From Arenibacter sp. 6A1 (GTDB lineage Bacteria; Bacteroidota; Bacteroidia; Flavobacteriales; Flavobacteriaceae): a stretch of 64,000 bases of DNA. The stretch lies in NCBI RefSeq assembly GCF_012272855.1, contig NZ_JAAXCQ010000008.1, positions 186,001-250,000 on the forward strand. Direction: 5' to 3'. This document shows positions 16,237 to 24,581 of the stretch, piece after piece. A program made the translations under genes and the position numbers. Each line of letters starts with the position of its first letter. The stretch's first letter is position 1. The notes beneath the pieces were generated by a model. The model worked only from the letters and a program-made list of their open reading frames with translations. It was not told where the DNA came from and searched no databases.

Positions 16237-18774
16237 TTATTGCTGCGCCCTGTAGGCCTGCAGATTTTTATGGATTTGAACTATTTTATAATTGGTCGAT
16301 AAAATTACGAAATTCTCATCATTGACTAGATAGTCCTTGTTGTTTTTTAACAGTTCGGCATACCCTAAGGCATACGATTCGGACAAAAAGCCATGGACGA
16401 TTACAAACTGATCGTCAATAGTGTATATATCCTTCGATATCTTATGTGTGTACTTTAAATCCTTCATCGATTTTTCTAACAACGCCTTTAGCTTCAAGGC
16501 CTTTGCATTGTCCTTTATTTTCATTGGAAATACCAACTTCCAATTTCCCCTGCTCCCCTCTTCGGACGCCCTTATAAAATCCGTATTCGATAATCTTGGC
16601 AAGAGATCGTTTACCATGGCCTGGGCTTTTTTGCCCTCTGGATGGTTAGGGTAGTTGAGCGCCACAAAGTTCAAAGCCTCCTTATAATCTTCGTATCCCA
16701 TGACCCTTCCTATGGCATTTGCTTTTAACATCTCCAATTTTGGCACTATGGGGTCACCAGTGTATTTAGCGATATTTTCCTCGGCCTGGGCAATGACTTC
16801 TACATATTCCTGTTGCTGGAACAGTTTATACAGCTCCCCGTATTTGGCATCGGGACTCTCTACACTACCTTGTAATATCGCCTGCGGATTGATGAGGATT
16901 TCGGCATAGCGCGATTCGGGATGATTCGCGATAATATCGTTCTTCATGGATACGACAAGCGGACTCCCCTCTTCCTCGTAAATTTTGTACAGGTTGTATT
17001 TAGACGGAATGATCAGGCGCTCTTCGGGAGCCGATTTTAGGACGGCCTCGAGCTTGGCAGCAGCCAAACGATTTTCTTTGAATTTTTCCTTATAAATCAA
17101 CCCTAATTGATAGTTGGCGAAATTGCGCTCCCTGCGAAGGCTATCTATAACAGCCTCTTCTTGCGGAATGCCTTCCAAGTAAAAAGCTAGATTGTATTGC
17201 TGCTCGTCGGTAGTAGCCAAAGGAGCCGCTGCCCCGTCTACGGGCGTATCGGCATATTGCGCCGCCTGTACCTTAGTTTTATTGGACCATCGCCAATCGT
17301 CTTCCAAAACACGGTTTCCCCATCTGGACTTAAAATCGGTTTTTCCATACCCAAGGGCCGTAACATTGTAGAAATAAAATTTCCCCTGACTGTCTTTTCT
17401 CCCACTGGCATTGCCAAAGGAGGCCACCCCGGTATTTATAATTTTATCCCTTCCTTTTTCCGCTGCTTCTTTCGCTGCCTTTAATTGGGCAATATGGTCC
17501 TTAAAATAGGACTCCCTGGCCGCTAAGGGCATTTCATAAAGCGTAATGATACTATCGGTATGTTTGGCAATATCCTCGTATTTTATAACGTCTTGCAGGT
17601 TGTCCAACTTCTTTTTAACCGCCCTATATTTTTTGGTGCTTTCCGGAAGATTCAGCAGAACGCTATCGTAGTAGGCGCCCGCCAATTTAAATTCATTATC
17701 ATCAAAATTGTGAATCGCCAATGCCTCGTAATTCAGCGCATTTAACTGTGGCATAAGTTCGGTGGCCCGCAAGGATTTATTAAAATAAAGCAAGGCCAAA
17801 CTATCGGCCTGGTTACCGAGGTGGTACTGGGCCAATTGATGGTAGATTTTATTTAAAAAAGGTCTGTTTTCCCTGTTTTCTTCCATCTCCGAAAGAAACT
17901 CAAAAATCGCTTCCCTATTTTCATCGGTAATTACCGTATTCTGAATTTTCTGAAGTTCCGCATTCACCTTGTATACTCGGGGCGAACTCCTATTTAGGGC
18001 TATTACCTTATCAAAGGCCATATTGGCACTGTCCTTTTTTCCCAGCTGATTGTACAATTGCCCTATAATATAATTGTATCGTCCCTTTTCCGGATTTTTA
18101 CGGGTATAGGCCGATGCTATTTTTAACTGCTGAATGGCAGTATCCACCACCTTTAAATTAATATAGGCCTGCCCCATCATAGCACGGGCATCGGCATAAT
18201 CCTGATCGTTAAGGCGGTACAATTTTAAAAGACGCTTAAGATTCTCCAGGGCTATCTCCTCATTTTCGAGGCGAATATTCACTTTTTCGCGCCAAATCAC
18301 CGCTTCATTCAGCTTATCGCTATAGGTATATCGGTTTAAAATATAATTAAAAGCTTCCAAGGCAGGAATGTACCGCTGATCAAAATACCGCGCCTTCCCC
18401 AGCAGAAGAAAAGCCTCGTCGGTTTGGGGGTTGTGTTCGGTATCCTTTATCATCATACTGTGCTTCTGAATGGCTTTGGCAGCCTTTTCTTCGGCAATGA
18501 TAAAGTTGGGATTGTTGTCTTCGGAATCTAATTTTATATCATCGGTCACCTCCATCCGCTCAACGGGCAGTACCTCCCAATAATTGTCCCGGTAGGTGTC
18601 GTTAAGCCCTTGGCGTCCTTCTTCAAAGGCAAGATTGCCGTTGTACAAAGTATTGTACTTAGTATTCATCGCATGCCAATTGCGATTTACAAAGGCGTCC
18701 TTTTTAGTAGAACAGGCGTTAAAAAGGATTCCTCCTAAAAGGGGTAGGGCTATAAGAGTATGGCGGAGCTTCAA
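16237..18774 (-). CDS. sprE: SprE/PorW, type IX secretion lipoprotein
   Basis: 845 aa. A lipoprotein signal (LGGILFNACS) is followed by a TPR-rich protein. The early conserved stretch VNRNWHAMNTKYNTLYNGNL is typical of SprE (PorW in Porphyromonas), needed for type IX secretion and gliding. Several TPRs lie between about 110 and 430 and again near 560-720. The start appears to be TTG at 18774, since no ATG precedes the signal peptide. Genes for the T9SS core are not in the window. It precedes the bactofilin and ATP synthase genes on the same strand. Confidence 0.88.
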   Translation of the reverse strand: MKLRHTLIALPLLGGILFNACSTKKDAFVNRNWHAMNTKYNTLYNGNLAFEEGRQGLNDTYRDNYWEVLPVERMEVTDDIKLDSEDNNPNFIIAEEKAAKAIQKHSMMIKDTEHNPQTDEAFLLLGKARYFDQRYIPALEAFNYILNRYTYSDKLNEAVIWREKVNIRLENEEIALENLKRLLKLYRLNDQDYADARAMMGQAYINLKVVDTAIQQLKIASAYTRKNPEKGRYNYIIGQLYNQLGKKDSANMAFDKVIALNRSSPRVYKVNAELQKIQNTVITDENREAIFEFLSEMEENRENRPFLNKIYHQLAQYHLGNQADSLALLYFNKSLRATELMPQLNALNYEALAIHNFDDNEFKLAGAYYDSVLLNLPESTKKYRAVKKKLDNLQDVIKYEDIAKHTDSIITLYEMPLAARESYFKDHIAQLKAAKEAAEKGRDKIINTGVASFGNASGRKDSQGKFYFYNVTALGYGKTDFKSRWGNRVLEDDWRWSNKTKVQAAQYADTPVDGAAAPLATTDEQQYNLAFYLEGIPQEEAVIDSLRRERNFANYQLGLIYKEKFKENRLAAAKLEAVLKSAPEERLIIPSKYNLYKIYEEEGSPLVVSMKNDIIANHPESRYAEILINPQAILQGSVESPDAKYGELYKLFQQQEYVEVIAQAEENIAKYTGDPIVPKLEMLKANAIGRVMGYEDYKEALNFVALNYPNHPEGKKAQAMVNDLLPRLSNTDFIRASEEGSRGNWKLVFPMKIKDNAKALKLKALLEKSMKDLKYTHKISKDIYTIDDQFVIVHGFLSESYALGYAELLKNNKDYLVNDENFVILSTNYKIVQIHKNLQAYRAQQ

Positions 18775-19234
18775 AATAGTATGTCTTCGTATGTATCCTT
18801 AACTAAAAAACAGCGTAATTATTATGCTATTGGTGGGGTAATGTACAAATATTTTGACTTCTTTACTCGCAGTAAGGAGCAAAACAAAGGCTGTTGTTCA
18901 GAAAAACAAGGTGTTAGGGTTTTTAAAAGCAGCTAATTTAAATAAGGTAAGATCACATTTTTTTAGTGTCAAGCGCGGGTTTTTATTCGTTTTACCTTAA
19001 AAAACAGGCTTAAAAAGAAGCTGCTTAGAATATTTTTGAGAAGGGTTTTAACGACTAATCATGGTCAAATAATTTCAAGTGGGAGCATTTTTCTTTGGGC
19101 GTTCCCTCCTTCGTCGGGCGGGCACTTGGCTATATCCCTTGCTCCGCTGCGGGGATGCCGCCGCGGTCCCTAACGCAAAACACTGCAAACAATGACAGCC
19201 CTCACTTCCTTATTAAGGCGCTTCTTTATGACCG
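18775..19234. other. Gene-poor spacer with nested inverted repeats
   Basis: No gene is seen. AAGCAGCT (18927-18934) pairs with AGCTGCTT (19019-19026), and inside it TAAGGTAA (18943-18950) pairs with TTACCTTA (18992-18999), giving a possible 100-nt nested structure upstream of sprE. Copy 1 of the dispersed repeat lies at 19097-19176. Confidence 0.5.
19097..19176 (+). repeat. Dispersed 80-nt repeat, copy 1
   Basis: Begins GGGCGTTCCC and ends TCCCTAACGC, which is the frame shared with copies at 28007-28096 (reverse) and 34728-34807. The ends GCGTT/AACGC can pair. An inner ATCCC can pair with GGGAT. It lies just after the 3' end of the ABC transporter genes. Confidence 0.75.
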
Positions 19235-19930
19235 CTATCCGCCAAAGAACACCTCGAGCTCTTTTAGGGTCTCTGCCTCGGTTTTAATGTCTTTTACCAA
19301 CTGCCCCTTGTCCAGCACCACAATGCGCTCACATACTTCGGTCACATGAATAAGGTCGTGGCTAGAGACTAAAATGGTGACCTCCTTATCTGCCGCCATA
19401 TTTTTAATGATCCCCTTGAGCCTTATTTGGGTCGTTGGGTCTAGATTAGCAAAAGGTTCGTCCAAAATTATGACTTCCGGGTTTCCTATAAAAGAGGCTA
19501 CAATCCCTACCTTCTTTTGGTTTCCTTTAGAGAGGTCGCGCAAATATTTTTTCTGTCCTAGAATTTCCCCATGGAAAAAATCTTCAAACCCGGCCAATAA
19601 GGCATCGACATCGGCTTTGTTTTGCCCCCTTAATTCTCCAATAAAATAAAAATACTCCTCCGGGGTCAGGTAACCAATTAAAAAAGTTTCGTCTATAAAG
19701 GCCGATGTAAAAGGTTTCCAAGCTTCACTGCTATTTACTTGCACCCCATGGTTACTGATATGGCCGCTAGTCGGTTCAATCAAATCTAGCAACAAACTAA
19801 AGAAGGTGGTCTTCCCGGCACCATTGTTCCCCACCAGCCCAAAACTCTGCCCTTTGGGGATTTCTAAATGTTCTATGTTTAATACGGTGACATCACCGTA
19901 GGTTTTGGTTAAATTTTGGGTAGTGATCAT
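19235..19930 (-). CDS. ABC transporter ATP-binding protein
   Basis: 231 aa. Walker A is GNNGAGKTT, the signature is LSKGNQKKV (a common variant of LSGGQ in ABC-2 exporters), and Walker B is VIILDEPFANLD, followed by a switch His in SSHDL. It hydrolyses ATP to drive the membrane partner encoded 20 bp upstream. The substrate is not known; such pairs often export drugs, lipids or peptides. Start ATG at 19930. Confidence 0.93.
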   Translation of the reverse strand: MITTQNLTKTYGDVTVLNIEHLEIPKGQSFGLVGNNGAGKTTFFSLLLDLIEPTSGHISNHGVQVNSSEAWKPFTSAFIDETFLIGYLTPEEYFYFIGELRGQNKADVDALLAGFEDFFHGEILGQKKYLRDLSKGNQKKVGIVASFIGNPEVIILDEPFANLDPTTQIRLKGIIKNMAADKEVTILVSSHDLIHVTEVCERIVVLDKGQLVKDIKTEAETLKELEVFFGG

Positions 19931-19950
19931 AACTATAGCTATTAAATTCC

Positions 19951-21423
19951 CTAGGCTTTTTGCTTGTAGGCGGCCAAGGTTTTATATTTTTCTTTTTTAT
20001 AAATCTTCTCTATTCTGGCAAACACGGCATTTTTAAAGGCAAAGCCAATGCAACCGCTCAGGGCAACAAAAACATAGCCTGCAGCCGGACTTATTACATA
20101 GTGCCCTAAGGCGTACACCCCTAGGGGCAATATAAGCTTGGGCAAGGTAAGCAAGAGGGTTTTGGAATTAAAAGACTGCTTATCGCCAAAAGCCTTTTTG
20201 TTAGATCCTAGGTCTATAGGCGTTTTTATATAGGCCCCGCCCCAAAGGACCAGGTACGAGTTGACGCCAATATTGTAAATAGCCCCCACTAAGACCGCCA
20301 AGTAGGCTTCCCATCCAAAATAAATGTAAAAAGAAGCCAAGATGGTCGTAATGACCGTGGCAATACACATTAAATACCATTTAGAAGACAGGTATTCCTT
20401 GTACTGAATGTTCTGGCTCATCATTAAAGGATAATAAGCGCTGTCCCAACTAGGTACAAACTGCCCAAAACTAAAAAGAAAGCCACCCGAGATAAATATC
20501 CCGGCGAATATTTTCCAAACAGGGGCGTCATAAGTTTCTATACTGCCCGTAAAAAACAACAAGCCATAAAAAATAAAGAAAAAACTCATCATAACCGAAG
20601 TCTTGGATCGTTTGTTCCTTCGGATGAGTTTAATATCGTTCTTTAAAAAAGTCCCCAGGTTCCCAAAGCGGTTCAACCAAGCATAGTCCTCTGTTTTGGC
20701 GGTGGACTTTTTACCGGCCAGACCGGCATCTAAAAACATGTATTTCTTAAAATATCGAAAAGAAAAAACATAAAGAAAAACAAGGGTGGCAGCAGGCAAC
20801 AAGGCGGTCCATGGTTGTTGAAACAGTATATGAAAGAAGGGAGCGGTATAGTCCGTTATATTGAACAGCCCGTAATATTGCGCTAAGCCCAAAACAATGG
20901 CCAGGCCAAGGAGGCCATAGAGCAAGCGATCTTTACTGTTCAGTAATACATTGATGAAATTATTGCTAAAAATAAGGGCCATCATGGCTAAATGCCATCC
21001 TATAACGCCAAGGGGAGCATAGCCTTCTATCAACAGCACAATAGAAAAAGGAATAAAGAAAAAAGCATGGGACCAGTTGAAAAAAGATACCAGCGTTTTT
21101 CCCAGGGAATAATGTACTACCAACTGTTTTTTAATAGGGAGGTACAATAATGGCTTTATATTGGTAATGGGCATCTTTTGCAGCATATACCTAATATAGA
21201 GATCGCCCACCAAATAGTAGATCATAAATTGGTTTACTATTTCCAAGGGATCGCCCCAGCCTGCTTTTTCTATGATATAAAAAGCCCCAACTCCCAAGGC
21301 TAGGAAAACGGCCATAAAATAAAGGGCCCCAAAAACCATAAAAATTTTGATCAGCAGATTGGCCTTAAAAGAAGCCGCCCTAAAAAAAGATTTCCATTCT
21401 AAAGTAAGAAAGTGTTTAAGCAT
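19951..21423 (-). CDS. ABC exporter membrane subunit (DUF5687-like)
   Basis: 490 aa with about 10-12 hydrophobic segments. The N-terminal LEWKSFFRAASFKANLLIKI and the central cytoplasmic region (FLKNDIKLIRRNKRSKTSVMM) fit the DUF5687 family of Bacteroidota, found beside ATP-binding proteins such as the one immediately downstream. Together they form an ABC-2-like exporter. Substrate unknown. The family name is from memory; membrane nature and pairing are seen. Confidence 0.82.
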   Translation of the reverse strand: MLKHFLTLEWKSFFRAASFKANLLIKIFMVFGALYFMAVFLALGVGAFYIIEKAGWGDPLEIVNQFMIYYLVGDLYIRYMLQKMPITNIKPLLYLPIKKQLVVHYSLGKTLVSFFNWSHAFFFIPFSIVLLIEGYAPLGVIGWHLAMMALIFSNNFINVLLNSKDRLLYGLLGLAIVLGLAQYYGLFNITDYTAPFFHILFQQPWTALLPAATLVFLYVFSFRYFKKYMFLDAGLAGKKSTAKTEDYAWLNRFGNLGTFLKNDIKLIRRNKRSKTSVMMSFFFIFYGLLFFTGSIETYDAPVWKIFAGIFISGGFLFSFGQFVPSWDSAYYPLMMSQNIQYKEYLSSKWYLMCIATVITTILASFYIYFGWEAYLAVLVGAIYNIGVNSYLVLWGGAYIKTPIDLGSNKKAFGDKQSFNSKTLLLTLPKLILPLGVYALGHYVISPAAGYVFVALSGCIGFAFKNAVFARIEKIYKKEKYKTLAAYKQKA

Positions 21424-21600
21424 AAGGTAAAAGGGATTTGCTTAGAATTGGTGTGCTAAGCTTGCTTTTTGTTACAACAATGTAAACATTTTTAAGACTT
21501 CCATTGGTATAATTACCGTTCAGGCTCCGATTTTTTCCTTTAAAACTATACACAACTTTCTTATGCATGAGAATATTAGGTGTTTTTTTCGTAATCTCAT

Positions 21601-21633
21601 TTTGTTTCGTCCTAGCTTTCCGTAATTTTACGG
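21601..21633 (+). promoter_or_regulatory. Promoter with overlapping palindrome, PaaE-like gene
   Basis: TTTG at 21601-21604 and TAATTTTA at 21623-21630 resemble the -33 and -7 elements of Bacteroidota with an 18-nt spacer. The perfect palindrome CCGTAA-TT-TTACGG (21620-21633) covers the -7 box, which suggests a repressor site. The ATG follows at 21646. Confidence 0.5.
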
Positions 21634-21645
21634 CAAATTTTTAAT

Positions 21646-22695
21646 ATGGCAGATTTTCATTCCCTTACGGTACAGCACGTAAAGCCTTTAACGGACGATG
21701 CAGTAGCAATTACATTTACCATTCCAAAAGACCTGGCACAGACCTTTGCATTTACTTCTGGACAATATATAACCATCAAAAAAGAAATTAAAGGCAAGGA
21801 ATTGCGAAGAGCCTACTCTATTAGTTCTTCTCCTACTTCTGGGTCTATTACCATTGGGGTAAAAAAAGTTGACAAAGGCGGATTTTCAGATTATGCCAAC
21901 ACTAAGATAAAAGCAGGAGATGTATTAGAAGTAATGCCTCCGGAAGGAAGGTTTGTTTTTAAGCCTACCGATAAAGCTAAAAACATAGCGGCTTTTGCTG
22001 CCGGTAGTGGTATTACCCCTATTATTAGTATTGCCAGAACGGTTTTGGCGAGCAACCCTAAGAGTAAATTTGTATTGGTTTATGGGAACAAATCCTATAA
22101 AGAGACCATGTTTTATACAGAATTGGTAAAACTTCAGCTAGAATATGCCAATAGATTTTTTATAAACTTTATCTGCAGCCAAGAAAAGGAAGAAAATTCC
22201 CTTTTTGGTCGTATCGATGTTTCTACGGTGAACTATACCCTAAAGAACAAACACAAGGACACCATCTTTGACGATTACTTTTTGTGCGGTCCAGAGGCCA
22301 TGATCAATTTGGTAAGCGATACCCTAAAAGAAGAGGATGTTCCTGCCGATAAAATTCATTTTGAACTGTTTACCGCTACGGAGATCAAGGACGAACTACC
22401 GGTACATTTAGATGGACAAACACAGGTATCCGTAGTTGTCGATGATGAGGAGTTTACTTTTTCCATGGATAAAAAGGCCATCGTCCTCGATGCGGTTCTT
22501 AAAGAAAATATAGATGCCCCCTACTCTTGCCAAGGTGGCGTATGCAGTAGTTGTATTGCCAGGGTTACCGAAGGGCAGGCAGAAATGGTAAAAAATCAGA
22601 TCTTAACGGACAGTGAGATTGCAGAAGGGTTGATCCTTACCTGCCAAGCACATCCTACCACCCCTACTTTAAAGGTAGACTACGATGACGTATAG
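21646..22695 (+). CDS. PaaE-like ferredoxin/flavin reductase
   Basis: 349 aa with three domains in order: an FAD-binding barrel with RRAYSISS (about 56-63), an NAD(P)-binding domain with AAGSGITPIISI (about 117-128), and a C-terminal plant-type [2Fe-2S] domain with CQGGVCSSC plus a fourth Cys in LTCQAHP. It moves electrons from NAD(P)H through FAD to the cluster. PaaE serves phenylacetyl-CoA epoxidase, but paaABCD are absent here, so the partner is unknown; stand-alone copies are common in flavobacteria. A palindrome over the promoter hints at specific control. Confidence 0.9.
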   Translation: MADFHSLTVQHVKPLTDDAVAITFTIPKDLAQTFAFTSGQYITIKKEIKGKELRRAYSISSSPTSGSITIGVKKVDKGGFSDYANTKIKAGDVLEVMPPEGRFVFKPTDKAKNIAAFAAGSGITPIISIARTVLASNPKSKFVLVYGNKSYKETMFYTELVKLQLEYANRFFINFICSQEKEENSLFGRIDVSTVNYTLKNKHKDTIFDDYFLCGPEAMINLVSDTLKEEDVPADKIHFELFTATEIKDELPVHLDGQTQVSVVVDDEEFTFSMDKKAIVLDAVLKENIDAPYSCQGGVCSSCIARVTEGQAEMVKNQILTDSEIAEGLILTCQAHPTTPTLKVDYDDV

Positions 22696-22720
22696 GTTGA
22701 AGCCTTGTACTAAAAATCAA

Positions 22721-22749
22721 AAACCACGCTTTTCGCGTGGTTTTTTTTT
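22721..22749. terminator. Bidirectional terminator
   Basis: AAACCACGC (22721-22729) pairs with GCGTGGTTT (22735-22743) around a 5-nt loop. T-runs follow on both strands, so it serves the reductase (plus) and the patatin gene (minus), which converge here. Confidence 0.9.
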
Positions 22750-22751
22750 GA

Positions 22752-23537
22752 TCAACGATTAATAAATCGATCCCTAATCTTCATAACGGCGTGTTCATAG
22801 CCAATATCATAGGCTTTTTCGATACCCTTTTTATCAAGCACCCCAATCTGTTCCAGTTCCCGAGGCTCAAAAATAAGGTCGCATTTATTTATTTTTTCTC
22901 TATTCGTAGCGTATATCATCAAGGCCGTTGTTCTGTTCGCCAACTGTAAGGACGATTTGATACCTTCTTTCCCTATTTGGTTAATTCCAGAAACATTACT
23001 GCCTATGATAAAATTGGTCTCTCCTACCACCTCATCGTAGGGAAAGTTGTTCATAATACCTCCATCGGCATATAATTGCCCTTCTATTTCGACCGGACTA
23101 AAAACTGGTGGTAGTGCGGCAGAAGCCAACAGTGGCAGAATAAGTTCTCCTTGCGAAAACACCCGCTGATCGCCTTTTTGTAAATCCGTGGTAATGACAT
23201 GCAGTTTCCTATGCAACTTTTCAAAAGAATCCTCGGGGAAGTATTTTAAAAACAACTCAAAATACCGTTCTGTATCTATAAGTCCAGGTTTTAAAATGGT
23301 CATAAAGTTATATCGGAACAGGGGGGTCTCCTTAAAAAAAGTTAGCATGTCCGACACCGAATTATTATTGGCATATAAGGCCCCGATCAATGCCCCCACA
23401 CTGCTTCCAGAAATGGTATGGGCTTTGAGTCCAAATTCATTAAGGGCTTGTATAACCCCAATATGAGCCATCCCTTTTACCCCTCCCCCAGATAATACCA
23501 AACCTAAAGATTTGTTTTCTACCTCCGATAAATTCAT
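22752..23537 (-). CDS. Patatin-like phospholipase
   Basis: 261 aa. The Ser-Asp dyad is complete: nucleophile elbow GSSVG (about residues 44-48) and DGG in YADGGIMNNFP. The oxyanion-hole region is LVLSGGGVKGMAHIG; the usual Arg after GGG-x-x-G is replaced by Met-Ala-His, as in one bacterial subgroup. There is no signal peptide, so it is likely cytosolic or membrane-associated, hydrolysing acyl chains from phospholipids. Monocistronic, with a terminator just after the stop. Confidence 0.92.
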   Translation of the reverse strand: MNLSEVENKSLGLVLSGGGVKGMAHIGVIQALNEFGLKAHTISGSSVGALIGALYANNNSVSDMLTFFKETPLFRYNFMTILKPGLIDTERYFELFLKYFPEDSFEKLHRKLHVITTDLQKGDQRVFSQGELILPLLASAALPPVFSPVEIEGQLYADGGIMNNFPYDEVVGETNFIIGSNVSGINQIGKEGIKSSLQLANRTTALMIYATNREKINKCDLIFEPRELEQIGVLDKKGIEKAYDIGYEHAVMKIRDRFINR

Positions 23538-23776
23538 CCTTTTTGTTATTAATAATATATGTCGGTACTCCCTTACGGGCGCCCTAAAGGAATTAAGGCA
23601 ACCTTCATCTTTAAATTTACCTTTTTCAAATTAGACTCCGCCTATTTTTTAGGCTGAATTTAAACTTTTATTCCTACTCCTCAGTTAAAAAAACTTTAAA
23701 GCTGCTATTGCTTATAGCAACTATAATGCCACCGTAGTCACCACCCTCACTGCCAGCATTCTAATGATTCCACCTC
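23538..23776. other. Spacer upstream of the patatin gene
   Basis: No gene found. A small hairpin GCCTA-TTTTT-TAGGC lies near 23641-23655. Otherwise nothing notable before the terminator at 23777. Confidence 0.4.
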
Positions 23777-23814
23777 AAAAAAAAGCCTGTTCTATCAAAT
23801 CAAGAACAGGCTTT
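23777..23814 (-). terminator. Terminator of the TetR/oxidoreductase/DJ-1 operon
   Basis: AAAGCCTGTTCT (23782-23793) pairs with AGAACAGGCTTT (23803-23814), a 12-bp stem with a 9-nt loop. The minus strand continues with eight T. It lies 26 bp beyond the DJ-1/PfpI stop. Confidence 0.92.
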
Positions 23815-23839
23815 AGTAGTTGCTTTTAAAAAGTATACC

Positions 23840-24523
23840 TTATATACTTTTCAACATTTTTAGGAGCTCATCGGCTACCAAGGCAGAAGATGCCGGGTTT
23901 TGCCCGGTAACCAAATTGCCGTCCTTTAGGGCGTATGGCTGCCAATCGGCGACCTTACTATAGGTACCGCCCTGTTCTTTTAGCATATCTTCTACCAAAA
24001 AGGGAACTACATCGGTCAATTGTACCGCGGCCTCTTCGGTATTCGAAAATCCGGTTACTTTTTTCCCTTTTACCAGCGCTTCCCCATCGGTACCCTTCAC
24101 ATGGCGCAAGGCGGCAGGTGCGTGACAGACAAAGCCAATTGGTTTTTCGGCTTTATTAAAGGCCTCTATCAGTTGTACCGATACCTTGTCTTCTGCCAAA
24201 TCCCATAATGGTCCATGCCCCCCTGGATAAAATACAGCATCAAAATCGGCCTGATCGATGGTATCTAATTTTTTGGTATTGTTAATTTTCTCCTGGGCTA
24301 CCGCATCTTTTTTGAAGCGTTCGGTATCTTCGGTTTGGGCATCTGGAGTATCACTACTAGGATCTATAGGGGCTTTTCCCCCTTTAGGCGTGGCCAAAAC
24401 AATATTGGCTCCCTGGTCTAATAATTTATAATATGGATTGGCAAACTCTTCTATCCAAAATCCTGTTTTCTTTCCGGTATCTCCCAAAGTATCGTGGGAG
24501 GTTAATACGAATAATATTTTCAT
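23840..24523 (-). CDS. DJ-1/PfpI class I amidotransferase-like protein
   Basis: 227 aa. The nucleophile Cys lies in GFVCHAPAAL, with the adjacent His typical of Hsp31-type DJ-1 proteins. A Glu in the FWIEEF segment is placed to tune the Cys. Members act as glyoxalase III or deglycase-like enzymes, or chaperones; glutaminase activity is not expected. It is the last gene of an operon with an iron-dependent alcohol dehydrogenase, an MDR reductase and a TetR regulator, which points to defence against reactive carbonyls. Start ATG at 24523. Confidence 0.9.
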   Translation of the reverse strand: MKILFVLTSHDTLGDTGKKTGFWIEEFANPYYKLLDQGANIVLATPKGGKAPIDPSSDTPDAQTEDTERFKKDAVAQEKINNTKKLDTIDQADFDAVFYPGGHGPLWDLAEDKVSVQLIEAFNKAEKPIGFVCHAPAALRHVKGTDGEALVKGKKVTGFSNTEEAAVQLTDVVPFLVEDMLKEQGGTYSKVADWQPYALKDGNLVTGQNPASSALVADELLKMLKSI

Positions 24524-24581
24524 CTTTTCTTGTTGTTTTTAATTAAACTTCAATGTGTTTAAGCGCTTGTACTTCCTTCTT

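Noticed and set aside
21646-22695. Phenylacetate degradation locus
   Set aside because: Only a PaaE-like reductase is present; paaABC and paaK are absent.
22752-23537. Patatin gene as part of an anti-phage signalling system
   Set aside because: No cyclase, NTPase or effector partner next to it; it stands alone with its own terminator.
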